A program made the position numbers and the translations under genes. This document shows, in pieces, positions 54,383 through 64,000 of a DNA stretch of 64,000 nucleotides (within the stretch, counting starts at the first letter, position 1; every line of letters begins with the position of its first letter). Under the pieces are notes generated by a model. It saw only the letters and a program-made list of their open reading frames with translations, was not told the DNA's origin and did no database searches. The stretch is from Methylumidiphilus sp963753955 (GTDB taxonomy: Bacteria > Pseudomonadota > Gammaproteobacteria > Methylococcales > Methylococcaceae): assembly GCA_963753955.1 (NCBI GenBank), contig CAVWEM010000006.1, forward strand, positions 106,814-170,813, in the 5' to 3' direction.

Positions 54383-55225
54383 ATGAATAAACCCAACTAC
54401 TCCCCGCATGGCGCAGGCTTAGGGCTGCGGCGCGACTTCGCCGAAGAAGTGCTGCGGACTTCGCCCCCGGTTGATTTTTACGAGGTCGCGCCGGAAAACT
54501 GGATGCGCTTCGGTGGCCGGCTGGGCAAGCAATTCCGCACACTGACCGAGCGCTTTCCCTTCGTCGGCCATGGCCTGTCGCTCTCCTTGGGCGGCCCCGC
54601 GCCTTTGGACGAGGATTTCTTGCTGGAACTGAAAGCCTTCCTGCGCGAACATCAGATTCCGCTATACAGCGAACATCTGAGCTATTGTGGCGACGACGGC
54701 CTGCTTTACGACCTGATGCCGATGCCGTTCACCCGCGAGGCGGTGGATTATGTCGTCGGGCGCATCCGCCGTGTGCAGGAGATATTGGAACAGCCCATCG
54801 CCATCGAGAACATCTCCTATTACGCCGCTCTGGCTACGGAAATGGAGGAGATCGACTTTCTCAACGCCGTGCTGGAGGAAGCCGACTGCGGCCTGCTGCT
54901 GGACATCAACAATATCCACGTCAACAGCGTCAACCACGGCTACGACGCCCAAGCATTCATCAGCGCCATTCCGGGCGAGCGCATCGTCTACGCCCATATC
55001 GCCGGTCATTATGTTGAAGCGCCGGATTTCCTGGTTGACACTCACGGCGCGGAGATCATCGATCCCGTCTGGCATCTGCTGGATTTCGCCTACCAACGCT
55101 TCGGCGTGTTCCCCACCCTGCTGGAGCGGGATTTCAATATTCCGCCTTTGCCTGAGTTGCTGCGGGAAGTGGCGACCATCCGCACTATCCAAGCCAACCG
55201 AACCCCGCAACTCCGCCATGGCTGA
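54383..55225 (+). CDS. bufB: DUF692 multinuclear iron-dependent oxidase (MNIO)
   Basis: The 280-residue TIM-barrel enzyme carries the expected iron-ligand segments: His63 in VGHGLSLSLGG, EH (97-98) in YSEHLSYCGDDG, Glu142/Asn143 in AIENISYYAAL, LLLDINNIHVNSVNHGYD (Asp174, Asn177, His179), HIAGH (205-209) and VDTHGAEIID. MNIOs oxidise peptide cysteines (methanobactin MbnB, TglH, bufferin BufB, HvfB). Here the substrate should be the upstream three-Cys peptide. The gene overlaps the partner gene by 8 nt, so the two are translationally coupled. The symbol is given by analogy with bufferin operons. Confidence 0.88.
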   Translation: MNKPNYSPHGAGLGLRRDFAEEVLRTSPPVDFYEVAPENWMRFGGRLGKQFRTLTERFPFVGHGLSLSLGGPAPLDEDFLLELKAFLREHQIPLYSEHLSYCGDDGLLYDLMPMPFTREAVDYVVGRIRRVQEILEQPIAIENISYYAALATEMEEIDFLNAVLEEADCGLLLDINNIHVNSVNHGYDAQAFISAIPGERIVYAHIAGHYVEAPDFLVDTHGAEIIDPVWHLLDFAYQRFGVFPTLLERDFNIPPLPELLREVATIRTIQANRTPQLRHG

Positions 55226-55973
55226 AACGAATTTGTGGCAGACCCAACACGCCTTTGCCGCATATATCCGCGATCCCGACAACAACCCGATCCCGACCGG
55301 CGTCAAACCCGAACGGATGGCAATGTACCGCGAGCTGTTTTTCAATAATATGAAAAGCTTCATCGGCAGCGGCTTTCCGGTATTGAAACAAGTGCTGGAT
55401 GAGGTGCATTGGCTGGAACTGGTGCAGGATTTCTTCGCCCGCCACCGCAGCACCACGCCGTATTTCTCCAATTTTCCCGAGGAATTCCTCGCCTTTTTGA
55501 GCCATGGGCGCGGCAACCCGCCGCAAGACCCGCCGTTCCTGCTGGAATTGGCCAATTACGAATGGGTGGAGTTGGCCTTGTCCCTCGCCGACGGGGAAGC
55601 CCCGAAGGAGAGTTTGGAATTGGAACAAATCCCGCTGGCCTGCGTGATCGCCCTGTCCGAAGTGGCCTGGCCCTTGGCCTACCGCTTTCCGGTGCAGCAC
55701 ATCGGCCGGGATTACCAGCCCGCCGAACCGCCTGCCGAACCCACTTTTATTGCCGTTTATCGGGATAGGGAAGATGCCGTGCGCTTTATGGAATTAAATG
55801 CCGTCACGTTCCGGTTATTGCAGATTTTAGAAGAAGACGGCCCCTGCCTCGCCGAGGAATGCCTGCGGCGGATTGCCGAAGAATTAGGTTATGCCGACCC
55901 CGCAGCCGTGCTGGAACATGGCGCGGAAACAGTGCGTGGGTTGGCGCGGCGCGGTGTCATCGGCGCAGTCTGA
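55218..55973 (+). CDS. bufC: DUF2063 MNIO partner protein (BufC/HvfC-like)
   Basis: The 251-residue product starts at the ATG 55218 inside the end of the DUF692 gene. The N-terminal DUF2063 domain shows WQTQHAFAAYIRDPDNNPIP, RMAMYRELFFNNMKSFIGSG, FPVLKQVLDEVHWLELVQDF, PYFSNFPEEFLAFL and ELANYEWVELALSLAD. The C-terminal part (RFMELNAVTFRLLQILEEDG) is winged-helix-like. Partners of this family present the precursor peptide to the MNIO. A DoxX-type BufD/HvfD membrane protein is not found after it. Confidence 0.87.
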   Translation: MAETNLWQTQHAFAAYIRDPDNNPIPTGVKPERMAMYRELFFNNMKSFIGSGFPVLKQVLDEVHWLELVQDFFARHRSTTPYFSNFPEEFLAFLSHGRGNPPQDPPFLLELANYEWVELALSLADGEAPKESLELEQIPLACVIALSEVAWPLAYRFPVQHIGRDYQPAEPPAEPTFIAVYRDREDAVRFMELNAVTFRLLQILEEDGPCLAEECLRRIAEELGYADPAAVLEHGAETVRGLARRGVIGAV

Positions 55974-56062
55974 ACCCTGCCCGGCGGGGTTGGAAAAAGC
56001 ATTTGGCGAGACAAGTCCACGCCGTTATCCTTGACCCTTTTTGATAGGCGAAGAGGCACGCA

Positions 56063-56893
56063 ATGAACGACAAGGCGGTATTAATCACAGGCTGCTCCTC
56101 CGGAATCGGCCTGTGCTGCGCGGAAGGCTTGAAGGCGCGGGGCTACCGGGTGTTCGCCACGGCCCGCAAGCAAGAAGATGTGGAGCTTTTGCAAGCACAA
56201 GGATTCGAGGCTTGTCGATTGAACATAGCGGATACAAACTCCATCCGCGAGGGCGTGGAACAGGTGCTGGACGCGACCGGCGGCAAGCTGTATGGGCTGT
56301 TCAACAACGCCGGCTTCGGCCAGCCGGGGGCGGTGGAGGATTTGAGCAGGGAAGTGTTGCGCGAGCAGTTCGAGACGAACGTGTTCGGCACCTTGGAATT
56401 GACCAACCTGATCTTGCCCGTCCTGCGCGGGCAGGAAGAAGGCCGGATCATCATCAACAGCTCGGTGCTAGGCTTCGCCGCGATGCCTTACCGGGGCGCT
56501 TACAACGCCAGCAAATACGCGCTGGAAGGACTGGCCGACACCTTGCGGCTGGAGTTGGTGGGCAGCGGGGTATATGTCTCGCTGATCGAACCCGGCCCGA
56601 TCCGCAGCCGCTTCCGCGACAATGCCTACGCCTTATATCAAAAGAACATCGAGCCGGAAGCCAGCTTCCACCGCAACCAATACTTGAAAATGGAAGCCCG
56701 CTTGCTGAAAGCAGGCCCGGCCACGCCGTTCACGTTGGGGCCTGAGGCCGTTTTGGAAAAACTCATCCACGCCCTGGAAGCCAAGCGGCCCAAGGCGCGG
56801 TATTACGTGACCTTCCCGACCTATCTGTTTGCCTATTTGAAGCGGATATTGCCGACGAGTTGGCTGGACGGGTTGTTGCGGCGGGTGGAGTAA
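56063..56893 (+). CDS. Short-chain dehydrogenase/reductase
   Basis: The 276-residue classical SDR has the NAD(P) motif AVLITGCSSGIGLCCAEGLK, NNAGFGQPGAVEDL, the catalytic Ser in INSSVLGFAAMPYRG and YxxxK in YNASKYALEGLADTLRLEL, and the EPGPIRSRF segment. ATARK after the second strand suggests NADPH. It resembles YbbO/retinol-type SDRs. The substrate is unknown. It lies 89 nt after the MNIO partner gene and may or may not share its transcript. Confidence 0.88.
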   Translation: MNDKAVLITGCSSGIGLCCAEGLKARGYRVFATARKQEDVELLQAQGFEACRLNIADTNSIREGVEQVLDATGGKLYGLFNNAGFGQPGAVEDLSREVLREQFETNVFGTLELTNLILPVLRGQEEGRIIINSSVLGFAAMPYRGAYNASKYALEGLADTLRLELVGSGVYVSLIEPGPIRSRFRDNAYALYQKNIEPEASFHRNQYLKMEARLLKAGPATPFTLGPEAVLEKLIHALEAKRPKARYYVTFPTYLFAYLKRILPTSWLDGLLRRVE

Positions 56894-56928
56894 TACCAAA
56901 AGCCAACGTCCCTGTTGGCTTTTGGTAT
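56893..56928. terminator. Bidirectional terminator between SDR and metG
   Basis: A perfect 15-bp inverted repeat ATACCAAAAGCCAAC / GTTGGCTTTTGGTAT with loop GTCCCT sits between the convergent SDR and metG genes and is followed by an A-rich stretch on the plus strand. Symmetry suits both directions. Confidence 0.75.
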
Positions 56929-56963
56929 GAAAAAAGCTTATCGATAATGGTGACGATGGTCTG

Positions 56964-59115
56964 TTACTTGACCCGCATTCCCGGTTGCGCGCCTTGGTCG
57001 GGGAGCAGCACAAACGGCCCGCCGCGCTCGTCGCTGGCAGCCAAGACCATCCCTTCCGACAAACCAAACTTCATCTTGCGTGGGGCGAGGTTGGCGACCA
57101 TCACCGTCAGCTTGCCGTCTAGTGACGCCGGGTCATAGACCGATTTGATGCCGGCGAATACCGTGCGCGGCTGTTCCTCGCCGATGTCCAAAGTCAGTTT
57201 CAACAGCTTCTCCGCCTTCTCCACATGCTCGGCCTTGACGATGCGGGCGATGCGCAGGTCGATCTTGCCGAAGTCTTCGATGCCTATGGTTTCGGCAATG
57301 GGTTGGATTTCGTGCTGCTGATGCTCCGCGTGGCGCAGTTCGGAATGGGGTTCCGGTTCGGCAGTGGGTTGCAGGCTGGGTTTATTGGCTTCCACTAGGG
57401 CTTCGATCTGCTTGGGGTCGATTCGGGTCATGAGATGTTTGTAATCTCCAATTTGATGGCCAGTCTTGCAAAAAGCATTCAGTATCTTTCCAGTTAAGCG
57501 TATCAACTTGCAGAAACTGCTCGACTTTTTTGACTAAATTTGGCAGAACAGGACGCAAATATATACTTAAATGTCTGAAGCAATTAATCGCAATACTACA
57601 ATCTATTTGTAGTCGTCTTTTTATTGAGGAATCATCTGGTGCTTTTCCAAGCGCTTTTGCAATCTCCCAAGGCTTCTTATCCGCAATGAAAAAATTTACT
57701 GCGTCAGCTAGCGACATTATTTCACGCAAAGCTTTGGCATAATCTCTTTTTTCATAAAAATCAGCTATGCGATCACGAGCTTCACGCAAAGCCTCAGTTA
57801 CTGGGTCAAGATGATCTTCGCCGTCTAAAGGAGTTGTCTCACCTTTTAGACAAACCTTGATAAGCTTGCCATCTAAATACTTTGAAACAAATCCCGCTGT
57901 CCTTGCAGCAATATTGATATATTTGCCCACCAAATCACTATTCACCCTAGCGACAAAATCTTCCAGATTCATGTCAATATCTTCCATCGTGCCATTCAGC
58001 TTGCAGGCGTAGTAATACCTTAAAGCTTCCGGGTTCAATCCCTGCTGCAAATAGCTTTCTGCCGTGATGAACGTGCCACGGGATTTTGACATTTTTTCGC
58101 CGTTCACGGTCAGGAAGCCGTGCGCGAAAACTTGCTTGGGCGGGCGAAAGCCAGCATGCTCCAGCATCGCGGGCCAGAACAGCGCGTGGAAATACAGGAT
58201 GTCTTTGCCGATGAAATGATAGAGCTCCGCTTCTGAATCTGGTTTCCAATAGGAATCAAAATCCAATCCGATCCGATCACAGAGGTTTTTGAAACTACCC
58301 ATATACCCAATCGGCGCATCCAGCCAGACATAGAAATACTTGCCCGGCGCGTCGGGTATTTCAAAGCCAAAATAGGGCGCATCGCGGGATATATCCCAAT
58401 CAGACAGATGATTCTCGCCTTCAACCCCTAGCCACTCTTGCATCTTGTTCGCCGCTTCGGGTTGCAGCGGGGCAATATCCGTGAGCCGTCCCGTCGTCCA
58501 TTCCCGCAAGAAAGTCTGGCAGGTTGGATCGGACAGTTTGAAGAAGTAATGCACCGATTCTTTTCTTATCGGGGCTGCGCCGGACACCACGGAATAAGGG
58601 TTAATCAAATCCGTGGGAGAGTACGTCGTACCGCAGGTTTCGCAGGAATCGCCATATTGATCCTTGGCATGGCATTTCGGGCATTCGCCTTTGATGAACC
58701 GATCCGGCAGGAACATTTCCTTGACTGGATCATAGTATTGTTCGATGGATCGGGATTCGATCAAACCACGGGCTTTTAACCGCGTATATATGGTTTCGGC
58801 AAAATAGCGGGTTTCGTCCGAATGGGTCGTGTAGTAATTATCGAACTCGACATGGAATCCCTGGAAATCTTGGGTGTGCTCACCGTGGACGCGGGCAATC
58901 AATTCCTCAGGGCTTATGCCTTCCTTCTCCGCCCGCAGCATGATGGGGGTGCCGTGGGTATCGTCGGCGCAGACATAATGGCATTCGTGACCGCGCATTT
59001 TCTGGAAGCGCACCCAAATGTCGGTCTGGATGTATTCGACCAGATGGCCTAAGTGGATCGGGCCGTTGGCATAGGGCAAGGCGCTGGTGACGAGGATTTT
59101 ACGTTTGTCGCTCAT
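56964..59115 (-). CDS. metG: Methionyl-tRNA synthetase (one frameshift; composition mosaic)
   Basis: MetG charges tRNA-Met. The start is the ATG at 59115 (MSDKRKILVTSALPYANGPI). The HIGH-type motif is in HLGHLVEYIQTDIWVRFQKM; the zinc knuckle is CPKCHAKDQYGDSCETCG, and KMSKS is in TVNGEKMSKSRGTFIT. An extra base near 57460 breaks the frame. The C-terminal dimerisation/tRNA-binding domain then continues from GDYKHLMTRIDPKQIEALVE to IDLRIARIVKAEHVEKAEKL and RKMKFGLSEGMVLAAS. The stretch of about 57450-58080, coding the anticodon-binding helical domain, is strikingly AT-rich next to the GC-rich flanks of the same gene. Confidence 0.94.
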
Positions 59116-59172
59116 GGGATTGCTGGCATAAGGGAAGTCATCGAATGGCGCGGATTATCCCACAAATGCCGG

Positions 59173-59778
59173 TTATTTTTCGGCCCGTGCGGCCTGCGCG
59201 TTTTTCGCGGCGACAATCAGTCCTGCTTTTTTGCGCCGGACGCTATCCGCTTTGTCCAACAGCTCCCGTTCCTTGCGCTTTAACCGGGCTTCGTGTCGCA
59301 GCCGGGCATGGTCTGCTTGTTGGCGTGCAAGCGCTTTCGCGGCACTTGTGCCTTCGGCCAGCGTTTCCGCGATGCGCTCCATCGTGATGCAATCCACCGG
59401 GCAGGGCGGCAGACACAAGCGGCAGCCGGTGCACTCCGAGACGATGACCGTATGCATGAATTTGGCCGCGCCGAGTATGGCATCGACCGGACAGGCTAGT
59501 ATGCACAAAGCGCAACCGATGCAACGCCCTTCATCGATGACAGCAACGCTTTTCGGCAGTGGCGACCCCCGCCCGGCATCCAAAGGCTTGGCCTTGCGAC
59601 CTAACAGTGTTGCCAGCGCCAACACCCCCTCATCGCCACCCGGCGGACACTGGTTGATGTCCGCATCCCCTCTGGCAATCGCCTCGGCGTAAGGCTTGCA
59701 TCCTAGGAAACCGCATTGCCTGCACTGCGTTTGCGGCAGGATGGCATCAATCTGGTCAACCAATGGCACCTTTTCCAT
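59173..59778 (-). CDS. rnfB: Electron transport complex subunit RnfB/RsxB-like, solitary
   Basis: This 201-residue iron-sulfur protein has the N-terminal [4Fe-4S] motif CRQCGFLGCKPYAEAIARGD ... CPPGG and two ferredoxin motifs, CIGCALCILACPVDAI and CTGCRLCLPPCPVDCI. A charged C-terminal tail follows. The hydrophobic N-terminal anchor of typical RnfB is missing at the ATG 59778 (MEKVPLVDQIDAILPQTQ). The other rnf genes are not in the window, so it may serve another redox partner. It lies next to metG. Confidence 0.88.
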   Translation of the reverse strand: MEKVPLVDQIDAILPQTQCRQCGFLGCKPYAEAIARGDADINQCPPGGDEGVLALATLLGRKAKPLDAGRGSPLPKSVAVIDEGRCIGCALCILACPVDAILGAAKFMHTVIVSECTGCRLCLPPCPVDCITMERIAETLAEGTSAAKALARQQADHARLRHEARLKRKERELLDKADSVRRKKAGLIVAAKNAQAARAEK

Positions 59779-60334
59779 CGTTTCACCTATCGCTAATCGT
59801 AGGAGCGGGCCATGCCAGCGATGATACCGGCATGAGCTGCGGGATGGATTGCGCCCATGTGGCACTCCGGCAAATCCGCGAAAAGTTTACGTTAAACTTC
59901 AAAAGTGATGGGAAAAACAACACGCCTCCCGGGGAAAAACCACCGCCACGTCCAGCCCCTGCTTATCGTTCGGCAAACATTCGTAGCGCGCCATAAATCA
60001 CCGCTGGATTCCCATCGGGAAGTCCCCTCGTCATACACGGATTCCGCCAAGCCTAAAAGATCGTCATACCGGCAGGGATCGCCGAAATCCGGGTTCCAGG
60101 GATGGCTAGATTAGATCTAGGCCAAAAGTCGCGCAATTTTAGCCATAACTTTGCACACCCTACACACCGGCATCGAATGAAATCAAGCAAGACGCATCGG
60201 GTTGCTAAGTCGTCGGCAAGCGCCAGTAGTCTTTGCCGCCATAGACCAGATTTTCCGCCCAGGTCTTGAACAGGCCCGGCTCCGCGCCTTGCCTGGCATC
60301 TCCGGGGGCCGTGGGCGTCCTGGCGGCAAAATAA
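59779..60334. other. Gene-free stretch between rnfB and the rRNA operon end
   Basis: No coding region is supported in these 556 nt. Near 60060-60110 a sequence related to dispersed GTCAT-CCGGC repeats occurs (CGTCATACCGGCAGGGATCG). Open frames crossing into the 5S gene are not genes. Confidence 0.6.
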
Positions 60335-60365
60335 AAGGCCCCCCGCCTTTGTGGCGGGGGGCCTT
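60335..60365 (-). terminator. rRNA operon terminator
   Basis: On the minus strand AAGGCCCCCCGCC, a 5-nt loop and GGCGGGGGGCCTT form a 13-bp stem followed by TTAT, placed about 10 nt after the 5S 3' end. It is a strong rho-independent terminator. Confidence 0.9.
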
Positions 60366-60374
60366 GGGTTGGGG

Positions 60375-60489
60375 GCCTGGCGGTGCCCTACTTTCGCATG
60401 GGGGTCCACACTATCATCGGCGCGGGGCGGTTTCACTTCCGAGGTCGGGATGGGATCGGGTGGTTCCCGCCCGCCCTGGCCGCCAGGCA
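60375..60489 (-). rRNA. rrf: 5S ribosomal RNA
   Basis: On the minus strand the sequence begins TGCCTGGCGGCCAGGGCGGG, contains CCCGACCTCGGAAGTGAAAC and GATGATAGTGTGG, ends GGGCACCGCCAGGC, and its ends pair. Ends are good to a few bases. Confidence 0.95.
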
Positions 60490-60600
60490 ATTCTGCCGGC
60501 GCCCGGCGTCCGGCCGGGGCCGCCCCCCTCGCGGGGGGCTCGTGTTCGGGAAACGCGCACATTGTCGGATCGGCGCCTGCCCGGCCTCGGGCCGGTTGGG

Positions 60601-63497
<2,897 letters not shown>

Positions 63498-63616
63498 CAA
63501 CCGGCCTCCGGCCGGGGGGCGCATGCGCCATTTCGACTTCTCGCGCGCCGCGCCGCCCGGCACCCGCCTTCGCGGGCGCCGCGGGCGCGGCGTGTGTATG
63601 TGTGCGTTTCCCGAAC

Positions 63617-63626
63617 TGTTAAAGAT
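63617..63626 (-). promoter_or_regulatory. boxA-like antitermination site in the 16S-23S spacer
   Basis: On the minus strand ATCTTTAACA, followed by GTTCGGG, matches the rRNA boxA core (CTCTTTAACA in E. coli) and lies about 120 nt before the 23S 5' end in the tRNA-Ala/23S spacer, the known position for NusB-S10 loading. Confidence 0.65.
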
Positions 63627-63744
63627 CCCGGGCCGCCAATGGCGGCCCGCAAGCCCGCGACTCCGCGCGCTTGCGGCCCGGCACTCCGAGGCCCCTTCCG
63701 CTTTCCCCCGCTCCCTTCCTTCGCCCGCCCTTCCCGCCGCGCCC

Positions 63745-63820
63745 TGGTGGAGCCAGGGAGGATCGAACTCCCGACCTCCTGCGTGCAAGGCAGGCGCTCT
63801 CCCGGCTGAGCTATGGCCCC
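63745..63820 (-). tRNA. tRNA-Ala (TGC), rRNA spacer
   Basis: A 76-nt cloverleaf with acceptor GGGGCCA/TGGCTCC, anticodon loop CTTGCAC (anticodon TGC), T-loop TTCGATC and encoded CCA. It lies between tRNA-Ile and 23S, the usual spacer pair. Confidence 0.97.
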
Positions 63821-63870
63821 GGGCAGGCTGCGGGGCGGGGCGCGGTCTCCCGGCGCCCCGCCCGCTCGAC

Positions 63871-63947
63871 TGGTGGGTCTGGGAGGAGTCGAACCTCCCA
63901 CCTCACCCTTATCAGGGGTGCGCTCTGACCAACTGAGCTACAGACCC
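63871..63947 (-). tRNA. tRNA-Ile (GAT), rRNA spacer
   Basis: A 77-nt cloverleaf with acceptor GGGTCTG/CAGACCC, anticodon loop CTGATAA (anticodon GAT), T-loop TTCGACT and encoded CCA. The 16S gene is expected to the right of the window. Confidence 0.97.
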
Positions 63948-64000
63948 GGGGTCGTGGCGGTGGCCGAATGATGTGTCGTGGGCGCTCGCGGGCCGCCCTG

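Noticed and set aside
53927..55973. True methanobactin operon
   Set aside because: The precursor has a Sec signal and KCG motifs, and no mbnC, mbnT or MATE exporter is nearby. The bufferin/HvfA type fits better.

Overview
The window looks like a moderately GC-rich gammaproteobacterial chromosome. Three things point there: the order tRNA-Tyr/Gly/Thr-tuf-tRNA-Trp-secE-nusG-rplKAJL-rpoB, the block pth-rplY-prs-tRNA-Gln-ispE-lolB-(TPR)/hemA-prfA, and gltX beside tRNA-Glu. A methylotroph or methanotroph of the Methylococcales type is a reasonable guess, from a MxaS-like DUF58/vWA protein, an N-ATPase-type c subunit and a copper-type MNIO peptide operon. It is inference and not proven by the window.

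Layout. 0-6.5 kb (minus): transcription/translation operon with its tRNA-Tyr promoter, an L10 leader and an rplL-rpoB attenuator. 6.5-14.6 kb: pth, rplY, prs, tRNA-Gln, ispE, lolB and a TPR lipoprotein on the minus strand, then divergent hemA-prfA. 14.7-18 kb: a probable GT-C membrane glycosyltransferase, tRNA-Glu, tRNA-Ala and gltX. 18.1-21.6 kb: an insertion-sequence graveyard made of a broken IS110-type element, one complete IS1-family element, one inverted truncated IS1 copy, a broken IS630-type element and a MITE-like repeat abutting hslO. 22.5-33.8 kb: an envelope/glucan region with a Wzz-like protein fused to a degenerate tyrosine-recombinase domain, ppnN, an SbmA/YddA-like ABC protein with a ruined ATPase site, a GH17-GT2 beta-glucan synthase and a divergent GH17 membrane enzyme. 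33.9-43.7 kb: ligA, pilU, pilT, yggS, rpiA, an orphan atpE-like gene, a rhodanese and two unknown envelope proteins. 43.8-48 kb: acyltransferase, two-component system, MxaS-like gene. 48.2-53.1 kb: a small defence-like island with a nuclease/N6-methylase/specificity set resembling BcgI-type systems, a RelE/XRE pair and a DUF3782 protein. 53.1-60 kb: nth, the MNIO (DUF692) metallopeptide operon, an SDR, metG and rnfB. 60.3-64 kb (minus): 5S, 23S, tRNA-Ala and tRNA-Ile of an rRNA operon whose 16S lies beyond the right edge.

Sequence quality matters. Single-base insertions or deletions break many genes that must work (rpoB, rplL, rplA, nusG, secE, tuf, hemA, ppnN, metG). I treat these as probable sequencing or assembly errors and give the full gene span in each case.

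The most interesting objects are the Wzz/tyrosine-recombinase fusion, the three-gene MNIO copper-peptide operon with MKCG/AKCG motifs, the ABC protein that has lost its Walker residues, and the BcgI-like system whose nuclease and methylase are separated by one in-frame stop.
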